From assembly GCF_000513935.1 (NCBI RefSeq), contig NZ_AZUY01000002.1, positions 206,828 through 242,104 of the forward strand: a stretch of DNA of 35,277 nt, read 5' to 3'. The first letter of the stretch is position 1; each line of letters starts with the position of its first letter. Positions 15,180 through 23,092 of the stretch are shown here, one piece after another. The translations under genes and the position numbers were made by a program. Source of the DNA: Mesorhizobium sp. WSM3626. GTDB lineage: Bacteria > Pseudomonadota > Alphaproteobacteria > Rhizobiales > Rhizobiaceae. A model generated the notes under the pieces. That model saw only the letters and a list, made by a program, of their open reading frames with translations, was not told where the DNA came from and ran no database searches.

Positions 15180-16724
15180 CTACCTGGCATATCCAGCCAC
15201 CCCGTTTTCCGTCAGTTCCCAGAGTGCAAGCGACTGGTCGAGATGTTCGGCCCGCCAGGCAAGCAGCCTTTCGGCGAATTCCAGCCGGGTGGAACGGTGT
15301 GCCGGACTGCTGGCGAGGTTCTTCAGTTCGCCAGGGTCGTCCTCCATATCGAAAAGCAGGGGCGGCAAGCCGCCACTAAAATGCACATATTTGAATTTCT
15401 GTGTGCGGATGACAGCGAGGTTGCACTGGCGCGAGGTAATACCGAAGTGCTGTTCGGCTTCACCGTCCGCGACCGAGCGGAAGTCGAACTCCCAGTGCGC
15501 GGCGTCGCGCCAAACGGCTGGAGTTCCACCGCTCAAGAAGGGTTTCAGCGAGCACCCGTCAAGATGCGGCTCGGGAGCCACGCCGAGCAGGTCGATGAGC
15601 GTAGGCAAAATGTCCACCGCTTCGGTGAAGCGATCGATCTTGCTGGCGGCGGCCTTACGGTGGCGTGGATCGCGGATGATCAGCGGGATATGGTAGCTGC
15701 CGTCGAAATAGCCGCCCTTGCCCAGCATGAAATGGTCGCCCATCATTTCGGCGTGGTCGGAGGTGAGCACGATGATGGTGTTGTCCCACGCGCCTTCGGT
15801 TTTCAGCGCTTGCCATAGGCGGCCGAGCTGCGCGTCGACCTCCGAGATCATGCCGTAATAGATTGCCCGGATACGGCGGAAATCGTCCTCGCTCCAGTCG
15901 TGTACCTTGCCCGTGGCGCCGGGGCGGAACTTCGCGCGTTCTTGCCGGCCAAGATCATAGGCGATGTAGGGGTGGCCCTGAGATTCGGCACGCCAACTTT
16001 CCGCGCGGTGAAAAGCGGGGCCGGCCGCCGGATCGTATTGGATGTTGTACGGTTCCGGCACGATGAAGGGCGGATGCGGGCTGATAAAGGAAAGATGCGC
16101 AAACCATGGCGTGGCTTCCTCTTGCTCGCTCAGCCAGCGGATGAATTCGCCGGCGAGGAAGGCCGTTGGCGTCTGATCCTTCGAGTAGATGGGTGGCGCC
16201 TCAGTCACCTCGCCGTCCGCCTCGCCAACGGAGCGATGGATATCAGGACTTCCAGCGCTGGCATCGATGCCCTGCTGCTTCAGCCAGGACAACCACTGCT
16301 TCTGATGTTCGGGCAGCAATTGGCGCACAGTGAAGCCGGGCAGCACGCCTTCGTAGCTGTGCGACCGCGGATCGGCCGGTGCAAGCTGGCGCGGATCGAG
16401 CGACACATCGGTATAGCCGAACAAGGTCGGATCGTAACCGACGCTGCGCGCGGCAAGCGCAATATTGCCGTGGCGGGCATCGAGCGGTGTGCCGTTGCGA
16501 CAGACACGGTTGTTCATCTGGTAGAGGCCCGTGTAGAGGCAGGCACGCGCGGGCGAGCACGGAGCCGCACCGCCGTAATGGTGCTTGAACAGCACACCTT
16601 CGGCGGCCAGCGCATCGGCATTCGGTGTCTTCACCTGGGCATGGCCGGCAGCCGACAGGCAATCACCGCGCCACTGGTCGCAAGTGATGAGGAGGACATT
16701 CGGCCGCCTGCCTTTTCCAGTCAC
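15180..16724 (-). CDS. Sulfatase/phosphonate monoester hydrolase family enzyme
   Basis: This is a 514-aa alkaline-phosphatase-superfamily hydrolase. GTG 16724 has AAGGG upstream. Metal and nucleophile residues visible are Asp16 in CDQWRGD, Cys56 in CSPAR (the C-x-P-x-R motif converted to formylglycine), HPPF, and TSDHAEMMGDH for the second metal-binding Asp/His pair. Length and the C-terminal motifs (EFDFR, FKYVHF) match rhizobial phosphonate monoester hydrolases, promiscuous towards sulfate, phosphate-diester and phosphonate esters. Choline sulfatase is less likely. There is no signal peptide, so it is cytoplasmic. It would need a formylglycine-generating route, not encoded here. The divergent region to 16950 holds an inverted repeat. 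Confidence 0.88.
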   Translation of the reverse strand: MTGKGRRPNVLLITCDQWRGDCLSAAGHAQVKTPNADALAAEGVLFKHHYGGAAPCSPARACLYTGLYQMNNRVCRNGTPLDARHGNIALAARSVGYDPTLFGYTDVSLDPRQLAPADPRSHSYEGVLPGFTVRQLLPEHQKQWLSWLKQQGIDASAGSPDIHRSVGEADGEVTEAPPIYSKDQTPTAFLAGEFIRWLSEQEEATPWFAHLSFISPHPPFIVPEPYNIQYDPAAGPAFHRAESWRAESQGHPYIAYDLGRQERAKFRPGATGKVHDWSEDDFRRIRAIYYGMISEVDAQLGRLWQALKTEGAWDNTIIVLTSDHAEMMGDHFMLGKGGYFDGSYHIPLIIRDPRHRKAAASKIDRFTEAVDILPTLIDLLGVAPEPHLDGCSLKPFLSGGTPAVWRDAAHWEFDFRSVADGEAEQHFGITSRQCNLAVIRTQKFKYVHFSGGLPPLLFDMEDDPGELKNLASSPAHRSTRLEFAERLLAWRAEHLDQSLALWELTENGVAGYAR

Positions 16725-16809
16725 TTGCGCTACCCTTCCCAGTATATTCGAATGCGCACATGCAACCGATTTCCATCAATCGCGCAAGACCAAGGCTGTT
16801 GGCCGGATG

Positions 16810-16836
16810 GTGAACAAGCACCTTCTCATTGTTCAC
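16810..16836. promoter_or_regulatory. Inverted repeat in the sulfatase/dioxygenase divergent region
   Basis: GTGAACAA (16810-16817) and TTGTTCAC (16829-16836) are perfect 8-bp arms around an 11-bp spacer. A second, shorter dyad CACAG-N6-CTGTG lies at 16845-16860. Either may bind a regulator of the plus-strand operon starting at 16950. No regulator gene is adjacent. Confidence 0.45.
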
Positions 16837-16949
16837 TTTTGAAGCACAGTCCATTCTGTGTTTGCCGCCTTTGCCACAATCGATCGCGTCCTCATATTGG
16901 CGTGGACAGCGGCGAGGCCGCACAAGCACCAAGGGAAGGAGCAAAGACC

Positions 16950-17882
16950 ATGCTCGACCAGATCAAGGGCCTGCATCACGTCACCTCGATGGCCAGGGAT
17001 GCACGGCAGAACAATGATTTCTTCACCCACAAGCTTGGCCTGCGCCGGGTCAAGAAGACGGTCAATTTCGATGCGCCCGACGTCTACCATCTCTACTATG
17101 CCGACGAGGTCGGAACGCCGGGTTCGGTGATGACCTATTTCCCGTTTCCCAATATTGGCAAAGGCCGCCATGGCGTCGGCGAAGTCGGCACCACGGTCTA
17201 CTCCGTGCCGGAAGGCACGCTCGCCTATTGGGAAAAACGCTTCACCGACGAAGGCGTAACCAATGTTGCCCGCGAGGATAGCTTTGGCGAGAAGCGGCTC
17301 GGATTTGCCGGCCCGGACGGCGATGGCTTTGCCCTCGTCGAGGACAAGGCCGACAGCAGAGCGCCCTGGGTGAAAGGCGGCATTGCCGCGGACGAGGCGA
17401 TCCGCGGCTTTCACTCGGTTTCGCTCAGGCTGAAGGATGGCGGCGCCACCGAGGAGCTGTTGAAGTTCATGGGCTACGAGGAGGTCGACAAGTCAGGCAA
17501 TGTCAGGCGGCTCGCCATCAGGAACGGCAACGGCGCCGATGTCGTCGACATCGAATCGCTGCCGACTGCCCCTTTCGCCGACCTCGGCGCGGGCTCCGTC
17601 CATCATGTCGCCTTCTCCGTCGAGAACCGCGCCAAGCAGCTCGAAGTGCGCAAAGCGCTGATGGATACCGGTTATGGCGTGACGCCGGTGATCGATCGCG
17701 ACTATTTCTGGGCGATCTATTTCCGCACGCCAGGCGGCGTGCTGTTCGAAGTCGCCACCAACGAGCCGGGCTTCGACCGTGATGAGGACACCGCCCATCT
17801 CGGCGAGGCGCTGAAGCTGCCCACCCAGCATCAGCACCTGCGGCTCTATCTCGAACAGCATCTGCAGAAGCTGGAGGGCTGA
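16950..17882 (+). CDS. Ring-cleaving dioxygenase / glyoxalase-fold protein (MhqO-like)
   Basis: This 310-aa protein starts at ATG 16950 after GGAAGGAG; a much longer upstream frame is the antisense of the sulfatase. Two vicinal-oxygen-chelate modules lie at ~5-140 and ~150-290. Likely metal ligands are the His of GLHHVTSM, the His of VHHVAFSVE and the Glu of VLFEVATNE. The pair with the next gene mirrors MhqO/MhqD-type sets that detoxify hydroquinones and quinones in other bacteria, so quinone or electrophile resistance is the inferred role. First gene of a three-gene operon with 4- and 2-bp gaps. Confidence 0.88.
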   Translation: MLDQIKGLHHVTSMARDARQNNDFFTHKLGLRRVKKTVNFDAPDVYHLYYADEVGTPGSVMTYFPFPNIGKGRHGVGEVGTTVYSVPEGTLAYWEKRFTDEGVTNVAREDSFGEKRLGFAGPDGDGFALVEDKADSRAPWVKGGIAADEAIRGFHSVSLRLKDGGATEELLKFMGYEEVDKSGNVRRLAIRNGNGADVVDIESLPTAPFADLGAGSVHHVAFSVENRAKQLEVRKALMDTGYGVTPVIDRDYFWAIYFRTPGGVLFEVATNEPGFDRDEDTAHLGEALKLPTQHQHLRLYLEQHLQKLEG

Positions 17883-17886
17883 GACG

Positions 17887-18507
17887 ATGAGCAAGGACGC
17901 TTTCATCCACAAGGTGCTGCCCGGTTCGCCGGGCGGTTCGCTGCTCTTCGTCTTCCATGGCACGGGCGGCGACGAGAGCCAGCTTGTTTCGCTGGGGCGT
18001 GATCTCGCGCCCCAGGCCACCATCATCTCGCCGCGCGGCGATGTTTCCGAACAAGGTGCGGCGCGTTTCTTCCGCCGCACCGGCGAGGGCGTCTATGACA
18101 TGGACGACCTGGCGCGGGCGACGGGCAAGATGGCTGAATTCGTCAAGGCCCATGTCGAGGCTGCGAAGCCGTCGGCCGTGCTGGGCCTCGGCTATTCCAA
18201 CGGCGCCAACATCCTGGCCTCGCTGGTGTTCGAAGCCCCTGACCTGTTCGACGCTTCGGTGCTGATGCATCCGCTGATCCCGTTCGAACCGGAGGTGAAA
18301 GGCAGCCTTGCCGGCCGTCACATCCTGGTGACCGCCGGCAGGCGCGATCCGATCTGCCCGCCGAACCTGACGGCGCGGCTGGAAGCCTATTTGCGTGCCG
18401 ATGGCGCCGATGTCACAGTGGAGTGGCACGACGGCGGGCATGAGGTGCGGCCAAACGAAATCGAGGCGGCGCGGCGGCTTTTTGCCGGTGTCGTCCAAGG
18501 AGTGTAG
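17887..18507 (+). CDS. Alpha/beta hydrolase, phospholipase/carboxylesterase family (MhqD-like)
   Basis: This is a 206-aa cytoplasmic esterase-like hydrolase. Oxyanion region FHGTGGDE (~23-30), nucleophile Ser in GLGYSNGAN (~98-106), Asp in GRRDPIC (~154) and His in DGGHEV (~185) make a complete Ser-Asp-His triad. The length is normal for the family. It follows the dioxygenase by 4 bp and probably shares its promoter. Its expected substrate is a small ester linked to the dioxygenase product or an electrophile adduct, which is inference. Confidence 0.88.
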   Translation: MSKDAFIHKVLPGSPGGSLLFVFHGTGGDESQLVSLGRDLAPQATIISPRGDVSEQGAARFFRRTGEGVYDMDDLARATGKMAEFVKAHVEAAKPSAVLGLGYSNGANILASLVFEAPDLFDASVLMHPLIPFEPEVKGSLAGRHILVTAGRRDPICPPNLTARLEAYLRADGADVTVEWHDGGHEVRPNEIEAARRLFAGVVQGV

Positions 18508-18509
18508 AG

Positions 18510-18809
18510 ATGCCCGATCAATTGCCAGAGATCGAACTTGAAGATCGCGGATCCAAGGGTCGCTACTTCCTGCGCGGCCCCGGCGGCGCCGAGGCCGAGA
18601 TGACCTTCACCAAGATCGGCGAGCACCAGCTCATCATCGACCACACCGAAGTGCCGGACGCCTTTCGCGGCCAGGGCGCCGGGCTTCGGCTCGTCACCCG
18701 CGCCGTCGAGGACGCGCGGGCAGCGGGCAAGAAGATCATTCCGCTCTGCCCGTTCGCCAACGCCCAGTTCCGCCGCCATCCGGAATGGGCCGACGTGCTG
18801 AAGCAGTAG
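18510..18809 (+). CDS. Small GNAT-like acetyltransferase (COG2388 type)
   Basis: This 99-aa protein starts 2 bp after the hydrolase stop, with AAGGAG upstream. Its acetyl-CoA-binding loop PDAFRGQGAGLRLV (~50-63) and C-terminal CPFANAQFRRHPEW are hallmarks of the short YidJ/COG2388 group, which contains only the CoA-binding half of a GNAT fold. The acceptor substrate is unknown for the family. Its place in the operon suggests a protective role with the dioxygenase and hydrolase. Confidence 0.88.
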   Translation: MPDQLPEIELEDRGSKGRYFLRGPGGAEAEMTFTKIGEHQLIIDHTEVPDAFRGQGAGLRLVTRAVEDARAAGKKIIPLCPFANAQFRRHPEWADVLKQ

Positions 18810-18905
18810 GTCGGACAGGCTTTGTCATTTGCGCGGGTAGCACATCGTGCCTAAGTGGGTATGATATATCGCTCCCGCGCCGATGAACGAACCGAATGAC
18901 CCCCT

Positions 18906-19964
18906 ATGACAGACTCCGACTTCGTCCCCGTCTTCGACGGCCATAACGACACGCTGCTGAGGCTCTATCAGTCCAAGGACAGCGACGTCGAAAAGCTGTT
19001 CATCGACGGGAAATCGGGCGGCCATATCGACCTGCCGCGCGCGAAGGCCGGCGGATTCGCCGGCGGCATGTTCGCCATCTTCCCGCCGCCGGTCGAGAAA
19101 GCGCGGCGCAGCGCCGTGCCTTCGGCGCCGAGCGACAGCGAGCCGCTGCCGCCCGAGGTTCCGCGCGCCGATGCGCTCAACTCGACGATCGCCATGGCGT
19201 CCATCCTGTTCCGGCTTGAGCGCGCCGGCGCATTGGCGATCTGCCGCAGTGCCGGCGACGTGCGCAACGCCATGGCACAAGGCACGATTGCCGCGGTGTT
19301 CCACATCGAGGGCGTCGAGGCGATCGATCCCGAACTCACCATGCTCGACGTTCTGCATGCCGCGGGCCTGCGTTCGCTCGGCATCGTCTGGAGCCGGCCG
19401 AATGCGTTCGGTAATGGCGTGCCGTTCCGCTTTCCGTCCTCGCCCGATACCGGACCTGGCCTGACCGATGCCGGCAAGGCGCTGGTCAAGGCCTGCAATG
19501 AACTGAAGATCATGATCGACCTCTCGCATCTCAACGAGAAGGGCTTCCGCGATGTTGCAGCACTTAGCGATGCGCCGCTGGTCGCCACCCACTCCAACGT
19601 GCACGCGATCTGCGGCCATTCGCGCAATCTGACGGACTGGCAGCTCGGAGCGATCCGCGAGTCCGGCGGCATGGTCGGCCTCAACTTCGCCACCGGCTTC
19701 CTGCGCGAGGACGGCCGCATGAATGCCGACACCAGCCTCGACATCATGGTGCGCCATATCGATTCCCTGCTGCAGGCTTTGGGCGAGGACGGCGTCGGTC
19801 TCGGCTCGGATTTCGACGGTGCCATGATCCCGGCCGTCATCGGCGACGTCGCTGGCCTGCCGAAACTCATCGATGCGCTGGCGGCACGCGGTTTCGGCCG
19901 CGCGCTGATCGAAAAGATCGCCTACCGCAACTGGCTGAGCATGCTGGAAAGAACGATAGGTTAG
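18906..19964 (+). CDS. Membrane dipeptidase family M19 (renal dipeptidase-like)
   Basis: This is a 352-aa zinc hydrolase. Metal-binding signatures appear in order: DGHND (~11-15), HIEGVEA (~133), IDLSHLNEKG (~201), ATHSNVHA (~222) and GLGSDFDG (~298). There is no signal peptide. M19 enzymes cleave dipeptides or related amide and lactam bonds. An M19 gene also sits in the Pseudomonas glycine-betaine/dimethylglycine demethylation locus, which fits the amine genes that begin just downstream on the other strand. ATG 18906 lacks a strong ribosome site. Convergent with the 86-aa gene. Confidence 0.9.
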   Translation: MTDSDFVPVFDGHNDTLLRLYQSKDSDVEKLFIDGKSGGHIDLPRAKAGGFAGGMFAIFPPPVEKARRSAVPSAPSDSEPLPPEVPRADALNSTIAMASILFRLERAGALAICRSAGDVRNAMAQGTIAAVFHIEGVEAIDPELTMLDVLHAAGLRSLGIVWSRPNAFGNGVPFRFPSSPDTGPGLTDAGKALVKACNELKIMIDLSHLNEKGFRDVAALSDAPLVATHSNVHAICGHSRNLTDWQLGAIRESGGMVGLNFATGFLREDGRMNADTSLDIMVRHIDSLLQALGEDGVGLGSDFDGAMIPAVIGDVAGLPKLIDALAARGFGRALIEKIAYRNWLSMLERTIG

Positions 19965-19970
19965 AGTGGC

Positions 19971-20231
19971 TTATTCGAAGCCCATGCGCTTCAGCCAGTC
20001 CTTGCCGACGCCACGATCGCGAATGATCGGCAAGGGGTTTTCCGCATCCAACCGCGCGCAGATGCGGTAGACTTCGAGGGTCTCGGCGCTCATCTCGCCC
20101 TGCTTGTAGAAGAACATGGCGGCGGCATAGCGCGTGCGGCCGGACCATTTCTCGCCGAGCGGCGTGTTGACCAGCTCCCACTGCTCGGCGGCTTCGCCTT
20201 CTTCCTGGTGCTTGCCCGCTTCCTCGGTCAT
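19971..20231 (-). CDS. Hypothetical 86-aa protein, last gene of the GcvT operon
   Basis: I do not recognise the family. It is a soluble, charged protein beginning MTEEAGKHQEEGEAAEQWEL, with a central aromatic segment (RYAAAMFFYKQGEMS) and ending GKDWLKRMGFE. ATG 20231 lies 2 bp past the stop of the GcvT-like gene, with no strong ribosome site, so translational coupling is likely. Codon use and position support a real gene. It may be a small accessory subunit of the upstream enzyme; that is inference from operon position only. Confidence 0.75.
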   Translation of the reverse strand: MTEEAGKHQEEGEAAEQWELVNTPLGEKWSGRTRYAAAMFFYKQGEMSAETLEVYRICARLDAENPLPIIRDRGVGKDWLKRMGFE

Positions 20232-20233
20232 GG

Positions 20234-21460
20234 TCAGAAATCCGATGGCGGGTTGGCGGTGCGGCGGTCGAGCTTTATGAAGGGCCGCGCCACGACCTTG
20301 GCCCGTTTCATCAGCTTCTGGTACTGCAGCTCGCGCATGGCGTAGATCTCGACCCAGAGGTCCTCCACGACAGTATCACCATAGGGCCGCGTCAGCGAGG
20401 CGATGGCGATGTTGCGCTTGGCCATCGGCGACCACATGGCGGCGCTGACCAGGCCGACGTCCTTTGACTTCTTGTGGTAGACGATCGCGTGTTCGGCCGG
20501 GATGTTGCCCTCGATCTCCAGCCCGACCAGGACATGGCGCAGCTTGCGTTTCGCCCTCGCTTCGAGGATGGCACGACGGCCGTTGAAATGGCCTTTTTCC
20601 AGATCGATCATGAAGCCGAGCCCGATCTCATCGGGCATGCGCCGGCGGTCGGCGCGAATGGCGTGTTCGGCGGTGGTGAAATCGGCATTGGCGACGATCA
20701 GCCCGGCTTCGAGCCTAGCCCGATTGAGCGCGGTGTAGCCGATGGCGCGGATGCCGCGAAGTTCGCCCGCGGCCATCGACCGGTCCCACAGGCTGAGCGC
20801 CTTGTCGGCGGGCACGAACAGCTCGTAGCCGAGATCACCGGTAAAGCCGGTGCGCGAGATGGTGGCCGTGCCGTCGTCGTGCGGGAACTCGGCAAGGTCG
20901 AATATTTTCAGCTTCTCGACACCGGCGAAACCGGCATCGCGCAGCACGGCGAAGGCGGTTGGGCCCTGCAAGGCGAGCCCGGCGACGGCCTCGGTTTCTT
21001 CCTCGACAATGACGTCGAAGCCAAGGGCACTGTCCAGCAGCCACGGCAGATGCCGCTCCTGCGAACACAGCCGGAAGCGTGTCGGCGACAAGCGAAAAAG
21101 CGTACCATCATCCAGGACAAAACCTTCGTCGTCACACCACGCGGTGTAATGAACACGGCCGGGCCTGAGCTTGGTGACATCGCGCAAGGTGACGTGGTCG
21201 AGGAAGGCTTCGGCATCCGGTCCCTCGATCCGGTATTTGGTCATCGGCGAGATGTCGAACAGTGCTGCCTGGCTGCGGACGGCGAAATATTCGAGCTCCT
21301 CGTCCCAAAGCGAATGCGGCGCGCGGTAGCCGGCCCAATTGTACCAGTCCTGGGTCTTGGCTAGGGCGTCGATACGCGGTTGGAACGGCGTGCCAATGCG
21401 CAGCGTGCGGAAGTGGGATTGCGCCAGGGTGCGGACCGCGTTGTCGAGCTGACTGGTCAT
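20234..21460 (-). CDS. GcvT-family (aminomethyltransferase/demethylase-like) protein
   Basis: This 408-aa folate-dependent family protein starts at ATG 21460, preceded by AAGGA. Visible are LFDISPMTKYRIEGPDAEAF (~67-86), the GFTGDLGYELFV motif (~206-217), conserved in GcvT and in dimethylglycine/sarcosine oxidase C-terminal domains, and a C-terminal barrel region (~310-370, SAAMWSPMAKRNIAIA). Such proteins transfer a C1 unit from an N- or S-methyl compound to tetrahydrofolate. No other glycine-cleavage genes are present, so it is probably a dedicated demethylase of the amine pathway. It is ~40 residues longer than classic GcvT. Confidence 0.85.
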   Translation of the reverse strand: MTSQLDNAVRTLAQSHFRTLRIGTPFQPRIDALAKTQDWYNWAGYRAPHSLWDEELEYFAVRSQAALFDISPMTKYRIEGPDAEAFLDHVTLRDVTKLRPGRVHYTAWCDDEGFVLDDGTLFRLSPTRFRLCSQERHLPWLLDSALGFDVIVEEETEAVAGLALQGPTAFAVLRDAGFAGVEKLKIFDLAEFPHDDGTATISRTGFTGDLGYELFVPADKALSLWDRSMAAGELRGIRAIGYTALNRARLEAGLIVANADFTTAEHAIRADRRRMPDEIGLGFMIDLEKGHFNGRRAILEARAKRKLRHVLVGLEIEGNIPAEHAIVYHKKSKDVGLVSAAMWSPMAKRNIAIASLTRPYGDTVVEDLWVEIYAMRELQYQKLMKRAKVVARPFIKLDRRTANPPSDF

Positions 21461-21511
21461 GGCAGCGTTCCTTCGCAGTGGAAGGCGGTGTTGGCCAACT
21501 GAGACATCCCG

Positions 21512-23092
21512 TCACCCTTTCATCGCGATGATGTGCCGTGCCGCGTTCAAGCCGGGCGCACCCGAAACACCACCACCGGGATGCGAACCCACACCGGCCA
21601 GGAACAGCCCGTCGAGCGGCGTGTCGTAGCCCGACCAGCCGGAGACGGGGCGCGAGATCAGCATCTGATCGGCCTGCAGTTCACCATGGTGCCAGTGGCC
21701 GCCCGGCATGCGGAAGCGCTTCTCGATGTCGGCAGGGGTGAGCAGTTCGGCCTGAACCACCGTCTTGCCTATGCCAGGCGCGTAGGCTTCCAACTGAGCC
21801 TTGATAGCCTCGAGGAATTTCGGCTTGCCGGCATCCCAGCCTTCCTTCAGTGCATAAGGCGCATATTGCACCACGGCCGACAGCACGCAGGCACCGCCTG
21901 GCGCCAGCGATGGGTCCGCAAGGCTGGGCAAGGTGATTTCCATCACCGGCTCGGGCGAGAACTCGCCATATTTGGATGGATTGAAGGCACGCTCGACATG
22001 GTCTGGGGAGGGCGCAATGACCATCCGCCCCTTGCTGCCGGCAGCATCGACCCCGGAAAATTGCGGCGGCCGGTCGAGCGCCAAATGGAGCTTGGCGGTA
22101 TTGCCCTTCATGCGGATATTTCTGACCTTGCGCATGAAGCCGGTGTCGATCCCGCGCGGCCCGACAAGATCGAGGAAGGTGGTCGCCGGATTGATGGCGG
22201 AGACGATCGTCCTGGCGCGAAGCTCCTCGCTATTGTCGAGGACGACGCCGACGGCGCGGCCTTTCTCGACAATGATCCTTGCGACGGGCACCGACGTGCG
22301 GATCGTGACGCCAGCCTTTTCGGCGGCAGCGCGGAGGGCGGCGACCACCGCGCCCATGCCGCCCTGTGGCAGTATCTGCGCTCCGGCCGCACCGCCGATC
22401 TCTCCGGCCAGACGATAATAGAGGCCGAGCAGCGAGGTCGGCGAGCGCGGGCCAAGATGGCTGCCGAGCGTGGCATCGAAGGCGAGCAGGCCTTTCAGCC
22501 TGTCGTCGGTGAGCTGCTCGTCAAGCAGGTCGGCAACGTTCATCAAAAGCACGCGCAGGAAGTCGCGCATGTCTTCCTTGCCAAGTTTCTTCAGCGCCAG
22601 CGCGGTCTGGCCAAGTGCCGCGCCTTCGAGCAGCGACATGCCGCCGAGATCGGGCGGGCGTCGAGAGAGGAAGGGCTTCAGGATGCCGGCGTAGCGCAGC
22701 AGTTGCGCGCGCAATTCCTTCCAGGGGGACTGTTCCGACGAACTGGCGCCGGTCAGCACCTCGCCATAGGCGCCATGCAGGACAAGCGGCGGTCCGTCTT
22801 TCGACAAAACGGCCGACGGGGCGAAGTCGGCGCGGGCGATTTGCAGCCCGTGTTGTTCCAGCTCCAGCGTCTTCACCACATCGGGATGCAGCCGGTTCAG
22901 CACATGCGCGACCGACGAGATGCGAAAGCCGGGCGCGAATTCCTCGGTGCGCGCGCCGCCGCCGAGCTCGGTTCCGGCTTCCAGCACCAGCACCTTGCGG
23001 CCGGCCTTCGCCAGCGTGGCCGCGGCGACAAGCCCGTTGTGGCCGCCGCCAATGACAAGCACATCCCATTTTGGCGCATCAAATGACGTCAT
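21512..23092 (-). CDS. PYROXD2/phytoene-desaturase-like FAD oxidoreductase (second copy)
   Basis: This is a 526-aa flavoprotein. The N-terminal dinucleotide fold VLVIGGGHNGLVAAATLAKAG (~11-31) is followed by VLEAGTELGGG. The C-terminal FAD motif is LFLAGVGSHPGGGVSGAPGL (~490-510). It aligns along its length with the upstream gene, and both are of the CrtI-like PYROXD2 group rather than carotenoid desaturases; no carotenoid genes occur here. It overlaps the upstream stop by 14 bp, indicating coupling. Its role is probably dehydrogenation of an amine-pathway intermediate; the substrate is unknown. The N-terminal fold binds FAD, and NAD(P) use is unclear. Confidence 0.85.
   Translation of the reverse strand: MTSFDAPKWDVLVIGGGHNGLVAAATLAKAGRKVLVLEAGTELGGGARTEEFAPGFRISSVAHVLNRLHPDVVKTLELEQHGLQIARADFAPSAVLSKDGPPLVLHGAYGEVLTGASSSEQSPWKELRAQLLRYAGILKPFLSRRPPDLGGMSLLEGAALGQTALALKKLGKEDMRDFLRVLLMNVADLLDEQLTDDRLKGLLAFDATLGSHLGPRSPTSLLGLYYRLAGEIGGAAGAQILPQGGMGAVVAALRAAAEKAGVTIRTSVPVARIIVEKGRAVGVVLDNSEELRARTIVSAINPATTFLDLVGPRGIDTGFMRKVRNIRMKGNTAKLHLALDRPPQFSGVDAAGSKGRMVIAPSPDHVERAFNPSKYGEFSPEPVMEITLPSLADPSLAPGGACVLSAVVQYAPYALKEGWDAGKPKFLEAIKAQLEAYAPGIGKTVVQAELLTPADIEKRFRMPGGHWHHGELQADQMLISRPVSGWSGYDTPLDGLFLAGVGSHPGGGVSGAPGLNAARHIIAMKG

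Noticed and set aside
15900..16949. Long upstream extension of the dioxygenase frame
   Set aside because: The extension is antisense to the sulfatase gene; ATG 16950 has a GGAAGGAG site and the true N-terminus of the family.
21533..23086. 517-aa plus-strand open frame
   Set aside because: Shadow of the flavoprotein gene on the other strand, with low-complexity Arg/Gly/His composition.
23083..23092. TGACGTCA palindrome at the overlap of the two flavoprotein genes
   Set aside because: It lies inside overlapping codons (start ATGACGTCA) and needs no regulatory explanation.
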